The notes beneath the pieces were generated by a model, which was not told where the DNA came from, searched no databases, and saw only the letters and a program-made list of their open reading frames with translations. Below are positions 1-7,455 of a stretch of 15,912 bases of DNA, in pieces. The stretch is from Phycisphaerales bacterium UBA2396. Lineage in GTDB: Bacteria > Planctomycetota > Phycisphaerae > Phycisphaerales > UBA1924. The position numbers were made by a program, and so were the translations under genes. The DNA is taken from the NCBI GenBank assembly GCA_002343325.1, contig DDSG01000072.1, forward strand, positions 439-16,350. Reading direction: 5' to 3'. Position 1 is the first letter of the stretch, and every line of letters starts with the position of its first letter.

Positions 1-1791
1 GAAGTCGACGAACCCGTCGCCGTCGAAATCTGCGGAGGGGAGGCCCGCTTCGAAGGCGTCGACGAAGTCCGCGAAGTCGAAGAAGTCGACGAACTGGTCG
101 TTGTTGAAGTCCGCGCGGCAGAGGCTGAGGGTGGCCTGATCCATCTGGACCGGAGCGCTCTTGCCGAAGCGGTTGTACTCGCGCCAGAAGATTTCGCCGG
201 CGTTGTTGGTGGTGTTGGCGGCGCGGAGGAACTCGGCGTATTCGAGCGAGGTCGTCTGGTAGTAGAGGGCGGCTGTGGCCGAGGTCGCGCCCGCGGGAAG
301 GGCGAAGACGGTGTCATCCCAGTACTGGCCGTCGGCGTAGGTCGCGCCGACAGACTGGATGCCGGCGATCTGGTAGGCGGCGTTGGTGAAGCCGCGTGGC
401 GGGATGCGATTGTCCTTGTAGAAGACGTTGTTGAGGACGAGGTGGAACCCGACGCCGACCGGCTTGCCGGTGAGTGCGGCGACATCGGGCGAGAGGCCGA
501 GCTTGGCCTCGTAGACCTTGGTGTCGTTGGTCGAGAGGATGGCCGAGTTGGGGTCGTAGGCGCCGCGTTCGGCGACGAGATTGCCCTCGGCGTCGAAGAA
601 CTTCACGTTGAGCCACATGCGGCGTCCCTCGGGGTAGCCCGTGGGGAGCTTGTGTGCGGTCTGGTTGATGATGCGAACGCGGAGCCCTTCGCTCGTCAGG
701 GCGAGCTGCATGTCTGAAGCGGCCTCGAGCATCGCGACGTTGCGCGCGATGGAGGCGTCGATGCTCTCGGCGGAGAGCCCGGTCTCGCCCTGCGGGTAGA
801 GCTTGTCGACCGCGCGGAGAACCCAGGTGTTGGCGCCGGAGAGGTGGTGCTGGGGCAGGTCAGGACGAACGGGCGCCCCGAGGAAGGGGGCGCAGCCGGT
901 GCCCGAGGTGGAGGGCATGTGGCAGTCCTGACAGCTCGAAACGAGCGGGTTGTTGCCGCCGAATCGCCTGCCCATGTCGATGGGTCCCTGGGCGAAGTCG
1001 CTGAGGAGCCATTCGGTGTAGGTGCGCTGCTCGGGGAACATGTCGACCGCCCGCTGCGTCGGGTGGGGCTGGTTCATCGCGTTGAGGGCGTAGGAGCCGT
1101 CGGGCTGGCGGGAGTAGACGGGGTTGGAGACTTCGTGGCAGGTCGCGCACATGGCGGACTGCTTGTGGAAGTCGGACTGCAGCCAGGGGTGGTACGTTGC
1201 TTCGGGCGGGATCACGAAGGGCCCGCGCCGGCGGTCGAAGGGGTCGATGACGTACGACCCATTGTGCGGATCGACGGGCGGGTCCATCAGGCCGGCGAGA
1301 ATGGGGAAGTCTTCGGGCGGGCTGATGCCGGGCTTGTAGACGGGGTCGACCATGCGATGGCAGACGATGCAGGAGACGCCTTCAAAGTCAAAGTCGTAGA
1401 GCTCTTCGATGGTCTGGGGCGTGCGGCCGTCCATGTGGGCCATAGGCGCGTGGCAGCGGAGACAGGCCTGACCTGAGTTGGGTGCGTCCTGATTGGCGAT
1501 GGCGAGCGCGGCGTGGAAGACCGGGTCGCGGGCGGCCTGGCCCATCATGCTGGCCGCCCAGGGGCGAGCGGGTTCGCGCTCCAGATCGTAGTTGCCGTGG
1601 CAGAAGGAGCAGATCTGCGCGGTCTCCATCGGCTCGATGATCTCGCCGGGCTGCGTGCCTGGGATGTAGAAGTCGACTGGGGTGGTCTGCGGCTCGCCGA
1701 GGCTCAGCCCGGCGAACACGAGACCGACCAGCGGCAGAGCCACGAAGATCGATTCCTTCAGAAACGGAACGCCGGCGCCCGATCGGGACAT
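1..1791 (-). CDS. Exported pentahaem c-type cytochrome with C-terminal EF-hand/dockerin-like repeats (3' end beyond window)
   Basis: This reading frame is open from an ATG at 1791 to the left edge (597 codons, no stop), so the C-terminus is missing. The start is supported by GAGGAG six bases upstream. Residues 13-32 form a hydrophobic signal peptide or anchor. Five CXXCH haem-binding motifs follow: CSFCH (61), CLRCH (110), CIVCH (141), CATCH (215) and CQDCH (287), the last followed by MP as in many multihaem cytochromes. The middle part (about 365-550) is haem-free and contains TAHKLPTGYPEGRR, seen in multihaem cytochromes of this general type, probably a beta-rich domain. From residue 558 the protein carries a calcium-loop pattern (DFNNDQFVDFFD) and a second (DFDGDGFVDF) cut by the window edge. 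The expected role is periplasmic or surface electron transfer. The redox partner and substrate cannot be told from sequence, and no oxidoreductase gene is adjacent inside the window. Confidence 0.9.
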   Translation of the reverse strand, partial: MSRSGAGVPFLKESIFVALPLVGLVFAGLSLGEPQTTPVDFYIPGTQPGEIIEPMETAQICSFCHGNYDLEREPARPWAASMMGQAARDPVFHAALAIANQDAPNSGQACLRCHAPMAHMDGRTPQTIEELYDFDFEGVSCIVCHRMVDPVYKPGISPPEDFPILAGLMDPPVDPHNGSYVIDPFDRRRGPFVIPPEATYHPWLQSDFHKQSAMCATCHEVSNPVYSRQPDGSYALNAMNQPHPTQRAVDMFPEQRTYTEWLLSDFAQGPIDMGRRFGGNNPLVSSCQDCHMPSTSGTGCAPFLGAPVRPDLPQHHLSGANTWVLRAVDKLYPQGETGLSAESIDASIARNVAMLEAASDMQLALTSEGLRVRIINQTAHKLPTGYPEGRRMWLNVKFFDAEGNLVAERGAYDPNSAILSTNDTKVYEAKLGLSPDVAALTGKPVGVGFHLVLNNVFYKDNRIPPRGFTNAAYQIAGIQSVGATYADGQYWDDTVFALPAGATSATAALYYQTTSLEYAEFLRAANTTNNAGEIFWREYNRFGKSAPVQMDQATLSLCRADFNNDQFVDFFDFADFVDAFEAGLPSADFDGDGFVDF

Positions 1792-2066
1792 TCGAGACTC
1801 CTCTGCACGCACGAGACAGATAGCGTATCCCGGGGAAGCCCGGGGGCGAAGGAAATAGATTCTCTTGTCCGATTCAGCAGGGGTGCGGGATCGGATGCGA
1901 AGAAAGCCAAGAAAAGGGTTCGGCCAAATGGGTCGGGGACTTGCCCGATCCCCCGTTCTCGGACGACAGATTGCGATCGTCCGGGCGTGGTGGAAGCGTT
2001 ATCATGTGACGCCGGGATTCCGCCCCCGGCTTACGGGAACGGCCGGAAGGCCGAGGAGACGAGAGC
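1792..2066. promoter_or_regulatory. Divergent intergenic region between cytochrome and PEP-CTERM-like genes
   Basis: This 275 bp stretch separates two divergently transcribed genes and should hold both promoters. No good -35/-10 pair was found by eye on either strand. A TATCAT box at 2000-2005 could be a -10 for the plus-strand gene, but the nearest TTG-type element (1971-1976) is 23 bp away, which is too far. Two short GC hairpins are visible. One is CCCGGG-GAAG-CCCGGG at 1829-1844, inside the cytochrome leader. The other is GCCGGG/CCCGGC at 2011-2030, with an 8-base loop, inside the leader of the plus-strand gene. GAGGAG at 2053-2058, eight bases before the ATG at 2067, is the ribosome binding site of the plus-strand gene. 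Confidence 0.4.
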
Positions 2067-2774
2067 ATGAAGATGATGGTGAGCGTGGCCGCGCTTGTCG
2101 CGGCCGGTATCGCGGGTTCGGCTCAAGCCGACCTGATCGCGTATTGGAACTACAACATCGGGGCCGCTTCGGGCAGCCAGTTCCCGCAGGCGCCGCTTGC
2201 GGCGAACCAGGGCAACGGCACGATGACCACGAACTGGATTCAGTCGAACTACCTGGCGTTCACGCCGTCGGGCGGCTCGGCGCACAACGGGATGAACGCG
2301 CTCAACGGCGATCCGGATGGGAACGACCTGGGTCTCCAGAACGGCACGGTGACCAACAACGCCACTGTGGCGAACGAGGGACGGCACCTCCAGTTCCAGA
2401 TCAACACCACCGGGCTTGGCGACGTGGTGTTCACCGCGGCGATGCGTGCGACGGCGACCGGGATGCAGACGGTCACGGTGCAGTGGTCGCTCGACGGCAC
2501 GAACTTCACCAACGCGGGTACGCTCGGGACGCTCAACACGTCGGCCTACCAGCTCATGACGTTCGACCTCTCGGCCGTGAACGCGATCGAGAACCAGGCG
2601 TCGGCGTACGTCCGCCTCGTCTTCTCGAACCCGGCCCGCAATAGCTCGGGCAACCTGTCGAGCGGCGGGAACGTCCGGATCGACAACGTGCAGTTCAACG
2701 GCGTGGTGCCCAACCCCGGCACGCTGGCGCTGCTGGGTCTGGGCGCGATGGTCGGCGGCCGTCGCCGCCGCTAA
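2067..2774 (+). CDS. Secreted PEP-CTERM-like surface protein, beta-rich, function unknown
   Basis: This gene encodes 235 residues. The start has GAGGAG eight bases upstream. Residues 1-21 (MKMMVSVAALVAAG...AQA) form a clear signal peptide with an Ala-X-Ala cleavage site. The mature part is rich in N, T, G and S with alternating hydrophobic residues, and it opens with LIAYWNYN. This is typical of jelly-roll or concanavalin A-like extracellular domains; no catalytic motif is seen. The C-terminus has the three-part sorting layout: a short Pro motif (VPNPG), a hydrophobic stretch (TLALLGLGAMVGG) and RRRR as the last residues. This resembles PEP-CTERM substrates, with N in place of the usual E. 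In known systems such tails direct export and processing by an exosortase, here presumably encoded elsewhere. The gene appears monocistronic, with its own terminator 26 bp downstream. The biological role is unknown. Confidence 0.88.
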   Translation: MKMMVSVAALVAAGIAGSAQADLIAYWNYNIGAASGSQFPQAPLAANQGNGTMTTNWIQSNYLAFTPSGGSAHNGMNALNGDPDGNDLGLQNGTVTNNATVANEGRHLQFQINTTGLGDVVFTAAMRATATGMQTVTVQWSLDGTNFTNAGTLGTLNTSAYQLMTFDLSAVNAIENQASAYVRLVFSNPARNSSGNLSSGGNVRIDNVQFNGVVPNPGTLALLGLGAMVGGRRRR

Positions 2775-2799
2775 GCCGGCCCAACTGAGTTCACACACC

Positions 2800-2840
2800 A
2801 GGACGAGACCCTCATAGGAGGGTTTCGTCCTTCCTTTTGT
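2800..2840 (+). terminator. Intrinsic terminator of the PEP-CTERM-like gene
   Basis: A 14-base-pair stem lies 25 bases after the stop codon: AGGACGAGACCCTC (2800-2813), loop ATAG, GAGGGTTTCGTCCT (2818-2831). All pairs match except one G-U wobble. The T-rich tract TTCCTTTTGT (2831-2840) follows directly. This is the clearest terminator in the window and separates the surface-protein gene from the porin gene. Confidence 0.85.
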
Positions 2841-2933
2841 GGTTCCCGGACGTCTCGCCGGAAGTCATGCCCTGTTCTGACCGACGAATCGAGCGCCGCA
2901 GAAGCGGCCTGGGTCATCGTACGGAGACGCGAC
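2841..2933 (+). promoter_or_regulatory. Leader of the porin-chemoreceptor unit
   Basis: The porin gene follows a strong terminator, so its promoter must lie in this 93 bp stretch or overlap the terminator's end. No convincing -35/-10 pair was recognised. The ribosome binding site is CGGAG (2922-2926), seven bases before the ATG at 2934. Confidence 0.3.
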
Positions 2934-4322
2934 ATGGCAAGGAAACTCGACGGGACTGTTCTGTGCGCCATTCTGGTGTCATGCGGAACGTGTGTCGGAA
3001 CGGCGCATGGTCAGGGGGAGCCTGTCGCGAACGACCCGCCGCTGGCGGAGGCCGGCGATCTGACGGGGCTGGCCGAGATCATGATCGGCCCGCAGAATCT
3101 GCCTGGTCGAGAGAAGGGCGAGCGGGACCGCGTGCCGCAGCCCGAGGAGCCGGCGAACGCCCCGGCGAAGGACGAGGGGACTTTCTGGTCTCGTGAGCGT
3201 CTGCTGGGCGACTTGTGGGGCGGTCGGTCGTGGCTTGAGTCCAAGGGCGTCACGATCAACGGCTCGTTCACCTACCACCTGACGAGCGTGGTCGACGGCG
3301 GAAGCAACGAACGGGCGTCGTCGCGGACACTCTGGGATGTCAATGCGCTGATCGATCTGGACGTGCTCGCGGGCTGGAGCGGCGCGAGCATCTTCGCCAA
3401 CTTCCAATCGTCGGACGATCGCGGGCGGCTTGGAGACAGCGGGTCGTTCCAATTGCCGGGCAACATCGAATACGGACGGAACATCGACGAGGTGGGCGAG
3501 TTGTGGCTTGAGCAGAAGGCGTTCGATGACGTGCTCCGCGTCAAGGTCGGCAAGATCGATGCGAACAGCGAGTTCGGATACGTCAACGCTGCCGGAGACT
3601 TCCTGAACGGCTCGGCGTCAGTCTCACCGACGGTGCAGATGCTGCCGACCGTGCCGGCGCAAGCGACGGGCGTGGTGGTCTTTGTCTATCCGTGGGAAAA
3701 GGTGTACGTCGGGGGCGGGTTCTTTGATGGGGCGACGCAGGACGGGATCCGCACGGGCGGTCGCGGGCCGGCCGACTTCTTCAGCGATTCGCGGAGCGAC
3801 TCGTGGTACTGGATCGGCGAGGTCGGCTGCGGATGGACGCTCGAGTCGATGGGCGATGGCAGGGTGGCTCTGGGTGGGTGGCACGCGACGGGCGACTTTG
3901 CTCGCTTTGACGCGGACATTGAGAAGGGGACCGAGGGGCTGTATGCCCTTGCGGAGCAGCAGGTCTGGGCGAGCGACAAAGATGATTCCGACAAGGGCGT
4001 CTTCGTGTTCGCGCAATATGGCTGGGCGGACAAGGACCTGGCACTGATCGGCCAGCACGTGGGCGTCGGTGCGGCGTGGCGCGGGATCTGCGAGCCGAGA
4101 CAGGACGACTCGATGGGCCTGTACTGGTCTCTTGCGGACGTGAGCAAGGGCTCGCTGACCGGGGCCGACCGTGACGAGCACGCCTTTGAGGTGTACTACA
4201 AGGCGCAGATCACGCCGTGGGTGTATGTCCAGCCCAATGCGCAGTTCTTCATCAATCCGTCGGGGAGGTCGGGGATCGACGACTCGACGGTGCTCGGGTT
4301 GCAGGTGGGGCTGACGTTCTAA
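2934..4322 (+). CDS. OprB-family carbohydrate-selective outer-membrane porin
   Basis: This gene encodes 462 residues. The ATG has GGAG seven bases upstream. Residues 1-26 form a signal peptide ending AHG. A low-complexity, Pro/Glu-rich linker (about 27-85) follows. The barrel region begins near residue 88 with RLLGDLWGGRSWLESKGVTI, the usual opening of OprB porins, in which the protein starts with an LxGDWxGxRxxLxxxGI-like stretch. The remaining sequence shows the amphipathic beta-strand pattern of a barrel (KVGKID, GVVVFVYPW, KVYVGGGFFDG) and ends in VGLTF. The terminal Phe is the outer-membrane insertion signal. OprB proteins let sugars and small solutes diffuse across the outer membrane; the actual substrate is not evident. 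The length fits the family (roughly 400-500 residues). The chemoreceptor gene starts 23 bp downstream with no terminator between, suggesting co-transcription. Confidence 0.88.
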   Translation: MARKLDGTVLCAILVSCGTCVGTAHGQGEPVANDPPLAEAGDLTGLAEIMIGPQNLPGREKGERDRVPQPEEPANAPAKDEGTFWSRERLLGDLWGGRSWLESKGVTINGSFTYHLTSVVDGGSNERASSRTLWDVNALIDLDVLAGWSGASIFANFQSSDDRGRLGDSGSFQLPGNIEYGRNIDEVGELWLEQKAFDDVLRVKVGKIDANSEFGYVNAAGDFLNGSASVSPTVQMLPTVPAQATGVVVFVYPWEKVYVGGGFFDGATQDGIRTGGRGPADFFSDSRSDSWYWIGEVGCGWTLESMGDGRVALGGWHATGDFARFDADIEKGTEGLYALAEQQVWASDKDDSDKGVFVFAQYGWADKDLALIGQHVGVGAAWRGICEPRQDDSMGLYWSLADVSKGSLTGADRDEHAFEVYYKAQITPWVYVQPNAQFFINPSGRSGIDDSTVLGLQVGLTF

Positions 4323-4332
4323 GTGACTGAGT

Positions 4333-4337
4333 GGGAG
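4333..4337 (+). promoter_or_regulatory. Ribosome binding site that fixes the chemoreceptor start
   Basis: GGGAG at 4333-4337 lies eight bases before the ATG at 4346. The reading frame could also start at a GTG at 4331, but that codon touches this Shine-Dalgarno sequence and has no comparable site upstream of its own, so 4346 is preferred. Confidence 0.65.
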
Positions 4338-4345
4338 ATGGCTGC

Positions 4346-6001
4346 ATGAGGACCGTGAATGTGCGCGTGCTGATGATGTCGATGTCCGCGATCGGCGCGC
4401 TTGTCGTGGCGATGGTTGCGGGCGGATCGTTCTACCAGTTCGGCCAGCGGAGCCGGACGCAGGAGGAGCTGCTCGCAACGAGCACCGCGCTGAGCAACCA
4501 CCAGACGGCGGACATGATGCACGACGCGATCCGCGGGGACGTGCTGAACGCGCTGCTGGCCCGGAATGAGGGCGAACGCAAGGCTGTGCTGGCGGACTTT
4601 GACGAGCATGCCGAGGAGTTCCGGGGGAGCATCCGTGCGAACATGGAACTGTCGATCGACAGCGAGGTTCGCCAGACGCTGGCGGGGGTCGAGGGGCCTC
4701 TGAACGACTATCTCGCACGGGCAAAGGCGGCGATCGACGCCGCGGCAACGGGGTCCGGACGCGACTCGGCCGAGGCTGTCGCCTTCTTCGAGAGCTTCTC
4801 GACGCTGGAAGGCGAGATGGAACGGGTGACGGACTCGATCAACAAGGCGATGGAGTCGGCGTCGACTCGCGACGCGAGCGCGGCGTCGCAGGCGACGTGG
4901 GTTCTGGGCTCGATGGCCTTTGCCGGGGTCATCGTGCAGTTGCTGGGCACGAGGACAGTGGGTCGCCGGATCATCATGCCGCTGGAGCGGTGCGTCGCTT
5001 CGCTGGGGAAGGTCGCCGCGGGCGATCTGACTGCCCGAGTGACGGCGGAGGGACCGACGGAGATCCGCGAGCTTGCGAAGGCGACCAACAGCGTGGCGGA
5101 GCAGCTCGGGCTGATCGTGAACCAGATGCGCGGGGCGGCGTCGGAACTGTCAGCTTCGTCGACCGAGATCGAGGCGTCCGGGCATGAGATGACGGCGACC
5201 GCCGACGAGCAGGTGAAGCGCGTCGAGCAGATCGCGGCGGCGATCCAGGAGATGTCGGCGTCGCTGGAGCGTGTGGCGGAGCACACGGGCGAGGCGGCTT
5301 CGCGGGCCGTGCGATCGGGCGAGGCTGCCACGTCGGGCGGCGAGGTCGTGGGCAAGGCGGTGGACGGGATGGGGGCGATCGACAAGGCCGTTCGAGGAGC
5401 CGCGGATCTCATCACGGATCTGGGCACTCGAAGCGCCGAGATCGGGAAGATCGTGGAGTTGATCGAGGACATCGCGGACCAGACGAATCTGCTGGCGTTG
5501 AACGCGGCGATCGAGGCGGCTCGCGCCGGAGAGCACGGACGCGGATTCGCGGTCGTGGCTGACGAGGTACGCAAGCTCGCGGACCGGACGACCAAGGCGA
5601 CCGAGCAGATCGCGGGGTCGATCTCGGCGATGCAGGACCAGACGACACAGGCCGTGTCGATGATGAAGTCGGGAACGCAGCAGGTCGAGCGGGGCGTCTC
5701 GCTCGTCCGCGAGGCAGGCGAGAGCCTGGGGGACATTGTCAAGTCAACCGGCGAGGTCAGCACGATGACGGGGCAGATCGCGGCGTCGACGCGAGAGCAG
5801 CTCGAGGCCGGACGGCAGGTCGCCGACCACATCGCGGGCGTCTCCAGCGGGATGACGCAGACGCGCGAAGCGATCTCTCAGGCGGCGTCGGCAGCGTCGC
5901 AGCTCATGACCCGGGCTCACGAGCTCAGTGACATGGTCTCCCGCTTCAAGGTTGACTCTGGACAGGGGTCTTCGCATTCGTCTCGGACGCGGGCGGCGTA
6001 G
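4346..6001 (+). CDS. Methyl-accepting chemotaxis protein (transmembrane chemoreceptor)
   Basis: This gene encodes 551 residues from the ATG at 4346 (GTG at 4331 would add five). Transmembrane helix 1 spans about 7-29. A helical periplasmic sensor domain of about 150 residues follows, including MMHDAIRGDVLNALLA, and looks like a four-helix bundle. Transmembrane helix 2 spans about 184-201, a HAMP domain about 202-255, then a long cytoplasmic coiled-coil signalling domain. The hairpin tip that contacts CheA and CheW is unmistakable at about 376-412 (DQTNLLALNAAIEAARAGEHGRG, in overlapping pieces, then FAVVADEVRKLADR). Glu/Gln-Ala-rich stretches on both sides are candidate methylation sites. There is no C-terminal CheR-docking pentapeptide; the protein ends SSRTRAA. 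The ligand is unknown. Its place directly after an OprB porin suggests, but does not prove, a link to a sugar or other solute entering by that porin. No che genes lie in the window. Its 3' end overlaps the efflux gene on the other strand. Confidence 0.93.
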   Translation: MRTVNVRVLMMSMSAIGALVVAMVAGGSFYQFGQRSRTQEELLATSTALSNHQTADMMHDAIRGDVLNALLARNEGERKAVLADFDEHAEEFRGSIRANMELSIDSEVRQTLAGVEGPLNDYLARAKAAIDAAATGSGRDSAEAVAFFESFSTLEGEMERVTDSINKAMESASTRDASAASQATWVLGSMAFAGVIVQLLGTRTVGRRIIMPLERCVASLGKVAAGDLTARVTAEGPTEIRELAKATNSVAEQLGLIVNQMRGAASELSASSTEIEASGHEMTATADEQVKRVEQIAAAIQEMSASLERVAEHTGEAASRAVRSGEAATSGGEVVGKAVDGMGAIDKAVRGAADLITDLGTRSAEIGKIVELIEDIADQTNLLALNAAIEAARAGEHGRGFAVVADEVRKLADRTTKATEQIAGSISAMQDQTTQAVSMMKSGTQQVERGVSLVREAGESLGDIVKSTGEVSTMTGQIAASTREQLEAGRQVADHIAGVSSGMTQTREAISQAASAASQLMTRAHELSDMVSRFKVDSGQGSSHSSRTRAA

Positions 6002-7436
6002 CGGGCTCCCACCCGCCGCCGAGCGCCCGGTACGACGCGATGACGTTCTGAACCACGGCGAGCTCGCTGACGACGAGCTGGTCCTCGGCCTCGTAAAGCC
6101 GCCGCTGGTTCTCCAGCACGCTAGACATGTCCGTGAGCCCGCTGCGGTACAGGGAGGTCGCCAGTTCGACGGCGCGAACGTCGGCCTCCACGGCGCGGCG
6201 GAGTGCGGCCCGGCGGGTCTGCTCCTTCACCAGCCCGATGATCGCGTCCTCCGCATCGCGGATCGCCGAGAGCACAGCCTGCTCGTACGAGATGATCGCC
6301 TGGCGGGTCCTTGCGTCGGCGGCGTCGATGTTCGCACGCACGCGTCCGTTGTTGAAGACCGACCAAGTCAGGCTTGGGCCAAAGCCGTAGGCACGGCTGT
6401 CGAGGTCGTAGAGATCGCCCGGATTGGCGGCACGGAGAGAGAAGTTTCCGCCGAGCGAGAATCGCGGGTAGAGGTCGCCGGTCGCGACGCCGATGCGTGC
6501 GGTGGCCGCGGCGACCTGTCGCTCGGCGCGACGGAGGTCCGGGCGGCGGGTCAGCAGATCGGCGGGGATGCCGACGGCAATCGCGGGCGGTGTCGCGGGC
6601 AGGGCGGCGGGTGTCGCGAGTTGAGAGATCAGCTCAGAGGACGACCCGCCCAGAAGAACCGCGATCTGATTGGCCCGCTGGGCGATCGTCGCCTCGAAGC
6701 CCGGAATGGAAGCGAGTCGCAGGTGCACCTCGGCCTCGGCCTGGGCGACGTCGAGATCGGCGGACAAGCCGGCGTTGGCCCGCGCCTTGGCAAGCTCGAG
6801 CGACTGGGTACGCACCTCGACCGCCCGCCTGGCGACAGCCAGACGCTGCTGGGCCGCGCGAAGTTCCGCGTAGGCGTTGGCGACCCCCGCCGCGACGAGC
6901 ACGCGGGCGTCATCGATCGAAGCCTCGGCGGCCTGAAGGTCGGCCCGGGCCGCCTCGACCCCTCGGCGGACGCGCCCGAAGAAATCCAGCTCCCACGAGG
7001 CGCTCAGGCCTGCGCGATACAGGTCGTCTTCTTCCGTCTGAAACTTCGGCCCGGCGGTGTTCTCGCTCGGTCGGCTGCGTTCCATCCCCGCGTCGGCGTC
7101 GACCGAGGGAAGCTCGGATGCTCGACTCAGCCCCAGCAGCGCACGCGACTCATCGAGTCTCGCGACCGCAAGCCGAACGTCGTTGTTGCGGGCGAGCGCT
7201 GCCTCGATCAGCGACGCCAGCGTCGGATCGTTGAGACGCTCCCACCAGCGGGCGACTTCGGCCGGGTCCTGCGCGACCTTCAGCACCTGATCGGCGTCGG
7301 TCTGCGAAGAGGCCGGCGACGAGAAGGCCGACGGCGTGCTGATCGTGGGCGGCGCGTAGTCCGGGCCGACGGTGCAGCCCGCCAGAAGCACGAGCGACAG
7401 AGCGGAGAGCGAGTGAATCGCGAGGCGACTATTCAT
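5946..7436 (-). CDS. NodT/OprM-type outer-membrane efflux lipoprotein (TolC family)
   Basis: This gene encodes 496 residues. The frame stays open upstream to 7613, but the ATG at 7436 is chosen. It begins a lipoprotein signal peptide with the lipobox LAGC at 18-21 followed by TVGPDYAPP, the hallmark start of NodT-family factors, and AAGGA lies eight bases upstream. The mature part shows two similar long helical halves typical of TolC-fold proteins. Examples are LIEAALARNNDVRLAVARLD and PADLLTRRPDLRRAERQVAA, the second a very conserved NodT signature. ENQRRLYEAEDQLV lies near the end. As a trimer it would form the outer-membrane channel of the exporter encoded just upstream. It is the last gene of the six-gene operon, 19 bp after the adaptor gene. 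Its last 18 codons overlap the 3' end of the chemoreceptor gene on the opposite strand, and no terminator is visible between them. Confidence 0.93.
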   Translation of the reverse strand: MNSRLAIHSLSALSLVLLAGCTVGPDYAPPTISTPSAFSSPASSQTDADQVLKVAQDPAEVARWWERLNDPTLASLIEAALARNNDVRLAVARLDESRALLGLSRASELPSVDADAGMERSRPSENTAGPKFQTEEDDLYRAGLSASWELDFFGRVRRGVEAARADLQAAEASIDDARVLVAAGVANAYAELRAAQQRLAVARRAVEVRTQSLELAKARANAGLSADLDVAQAEAEVHLRLASIPGFEATIAQRANQIAVLLGGSSSELISQLATPAALPATPPAIAVGIPADLLTRRPDLRRAERQVAAATARIGVATGDLYPRFSLGGNFSLRAANPGDLYDLDSRAYGFGPSLTWSVFNNGRVRANIDAADARTRQAIISYEQAVLSAIRDAEDAIIGLVKEQTRRAALRRAVEADVRAVELATSLYRSGLTDMSSVLENQRRLYEAEDQLVVSELAVVQNVIASYRALGGGWEPATPPASETNAKTPVQSQP

Positions 7437-7455
7437 GGTTCGATCCTTCGGCGGC

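Noticed and set aside
844..1476. Plus-strand open frame of 210 codons over the cytochrome gene
   Set aside because: The minus-strand frame here carries five CXXCH motifs, a signal peptide and a ribosome binding site; the plus frame shows no domain features.
1829..1844. CCCGGG-GAAG-CCCGGG hairpin as a possible regulatory structure or terminator
   Set aside because: CCCGGG is self-complementary, so the hairpin arises from a simple repeat in GC-rich DNA. No T-tract follows on either strand.
1971..2005. TTGCGA and TATCAT as a promoter for the PEP-CTERM-like gene
   Set aside because: The spacer is 23 bp, well outside the usual 16-18 bp for sigma-70-type promoters; only the -10-like box could be real.
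1865..2644. Plus-strand open frame of 259 codons in another frame over the PEP-CTERM-like gene
   Set aside because: Its product is Arg/Gly/His-rich, while the overlapping frame at 2067-2774 has a signal peptide, a sorting tail and a good ribosome site.
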